A DNA stretch of 6,119 bases from an uncultured Shinella sp. Lineage in GTDB: Bacteria > Pseudomonadota > Alphaproteobacteria > Rhizobiales > Rhizobiaceae. The stretch is from the NCBI GenBank assembly GCA_946886325.1, contig CAMPIK010000161.1, positions 1 to 6,119 on the forward strand, given 5' to 3'. Of the stretch, positions 5,215 to 6,119 are shown piece after piece. The notes below the pieces were generated by a model. The model did not search any database. It saw only the letters and a list, made by a program, of their open reading frames with translations, and was not told the DNA's origin. A program made the translations under genes and the position numbers. The stretch's first letter is position 1, and each line of letters starts with the position of its first letter.

Positions 5215-6119
5215 TCAGATGCACTCGGCAAAGAGCGACTTGGCTGCGTCCAGGGTCAGTTCGACCGGATTGCCGCCGGCGGTCGGATCGACGATCGCCA
5301 TGGCCGACATTTCGTCGATCCGGTCCGTGCCGACACCGAGCGCCGACAGCTTGTCGGGAACGCCGAGTTCCGTGCGAAGTGCCAGCACGAAATCGTAGAA
5401 GCCGTCGAACCCGCCGGAGATGCCGAGATAGGCGGCGGCGGCCGCGATCCTGTCCTCGATCGCCGGCCGGTTGAAACGCAGCACCGGCGGCATCACGACG
5501 GCATTGGTCATGCCGTGGTGGGTGTTGTAGATCGCACCGACCGGGTGGGACAGCGAGTGGATCGCGCCGAGACCCTTCTGGAAGGCGACGGCGCCCATGG
5601 CGGCGGCCGACATCATGTGCGCGCGCGCCTCGATGTCGGTTCCGTCCTTGTACGCGCGCGGCAGGTAGTCTTTCACGAGGCGCATGCCTTCAAGCGCGAT
5701 GCCCTGGCTCATCGGGTGGTAGAAGGGCGAGCAATAGGCTTCCAGGCAATGGGCGAAGGCGTCCATGCCGGTGCCTGATGTAATGACCTTCGGCATGCCG
5801 ACCGTCAGTTCCGGATCGCAGATCGTGACCGCCGGCAGGAACTTCGGATGGAAGATCACCTTCTTGGTGTGCGTCTCGGAATTGGTGATGACCGAGGCGC
5901 GTCCGACTTCCGAGCCGGTGCCGGCCGTCGTCGGCACGGCGATGATCGGGGCGATGCCCTCGACGCTTGCCCGCGTCCACCAGTCGCCGACGTCCTCGAA
6001 ATCCCAGACCGGTCGCGACTGGCCGGCCATGAAGGCGACCGCCTTGCCGAGGTCGAGGCCGGAGCCGCCGCCGAAGGCGACGACGCCGTCATGGCCGCCG
6101 TCCTTGAAGGCCTTGACGC
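5215..6119 (-). CDS. Iron-containing alcohol dehydrogenase, C-terminal about three quarters (cut by window edge)
   Basis: About 300 codons are visible; roughly 80 N-terminal residues lie beyond position 6119. The frame is open from the right edge, so the Met codon at 6030 is internal, not the start. The family (group III, PF00465) oxidises alcohols or reduces aldehydes with NAD(P). The dinucleotide-binding loop GGGSGLDLGKA is encoded just upstream of that Met (about 6072-6040). Counting from the Met at 6030, VPTTAGTGSEV (32-42) is the family signature. The four expected metal ligands are present: Asp90 and His94 in GTGMDAFAH, His158 in GAIHSLSHP, and His172 in NTHHG. The C-terminal DPTAGGNPVELT ends normally, so the enzyme looks intact and active. 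The substrate cannot be read from sequence; lactaldehyde-, butanol- and 4-hydroxybutyrate-type enzymes share these motifs. It ends in its own terminator, with no other gene of the operon visible. Confidence 0.93.
   Translation of the reverse strand, partial: VKAFKDGGHDGVVAFGGGSGLDLGKAVAFMAGQSRPVWDFEDVGDWWTRASVEGIAPIIAVPTTAGTGSEVGRASVITNSETHTKKVIFHPKFLPAVTICDPELTVGMPKVITSGTGMDAFAHCLEAYCSPFYHPMSQGIALEGMRLVKDYLPRAYKDGTDIEARAHMMSAAAMGAVAFQKGLGAIHSLSHPVGAIYNTHHGMTNAVVMPPVLRFNRPAIEDRIAAAAAYLGISGGFDGFYDFVLALRTELGVPDKLSALGVGTDRIDEMSAMAIVDPTAGGNPVELTLDAAKSLFAECI

Noticed and set aside
1..6119. Mobile element, CRISPR array, phage or defence island
   Set aside because: No transposase, integrase, terminal repeats, regular spaced repeats or restriction/defence domains were found in any plausible gene; the toxin-antitoxin pair alone is not enough.

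Overview
The window looks like a chromosomal stretch from an alphaproteobacterium of the Rhizobiales (Rhizobium, Sinorhizobium or Agrobacterium type). The evidence is the high G+C coding sequence with strong third-position G/C, the gene families present (VirC1-like ParA ATPases, an exported multi-domain L,D-transpeptidase, DUF442 and DUF4432 proteins), and short AT-richer intergenic gaps. No insertion sequence, CRISPR array, tRNA or rRNA was seen. The species cannot be fixed from the sequence alone.

Left part (1-1631), all on the minus strand. Read in the direction of transcription, a DUF4432 aldose-epimerase-like gene (1631 to 780) comes first. It is followed by a small DUF442/TIGR01244 phosphatase-like or sulfurtransferase-like gene (700 to 362), then a ParD-type antitoxin gene (313 to 50). 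The antitoxin gene overlaps by 8 nt a ParE-type toxin gene that runs off the left edge. The toxin-antitoxin pair has its own weak candidate promoter. A 236-nt divergent intergenic region (1632-1867) separates this block from the next gene and holds an inverted-repeat candidate operator.

Middle (1868-3328), plus strand. One gene encodes a secreted L,D-transpeptidase with a signal peptide, an acidic Gly/Pro-rich linker, a peptidoglycan-binding module, a LysM-like segment and a C-terminal YkuD domain with an intact catalytic motif. It converges on the following minus-strand genes across a 77-nt gap that holds a hairpin.

Right part (3406-6119), minus strand. Two tandem ParA-superfamily ATPase genes, clear paralogs of each other with a VirC1-like layout, lie one after the other with no ParB gene in view. 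The upstream copy has lost the usual DxDPQ signature after Walker A, and three TGAC repeats exactly 11 bp apart lie upstream of it. Beyond a strong intrinsic terminator (5155-5191) is the C-terminal three quarters of an iron-containing alcohol dehydrogenase, which runs off the right edge.

The genes do not form one pathway. The most coherent unit is the ParA-like pair, which probably acts in positioning or partitioning some cellular cargo. It sits next to a cell-wall cross-linking enzyme, but the convergent orientation argues against co-transcription. The paralog pair is the item most worth follow-up; I see no clear new defence or mobile system.
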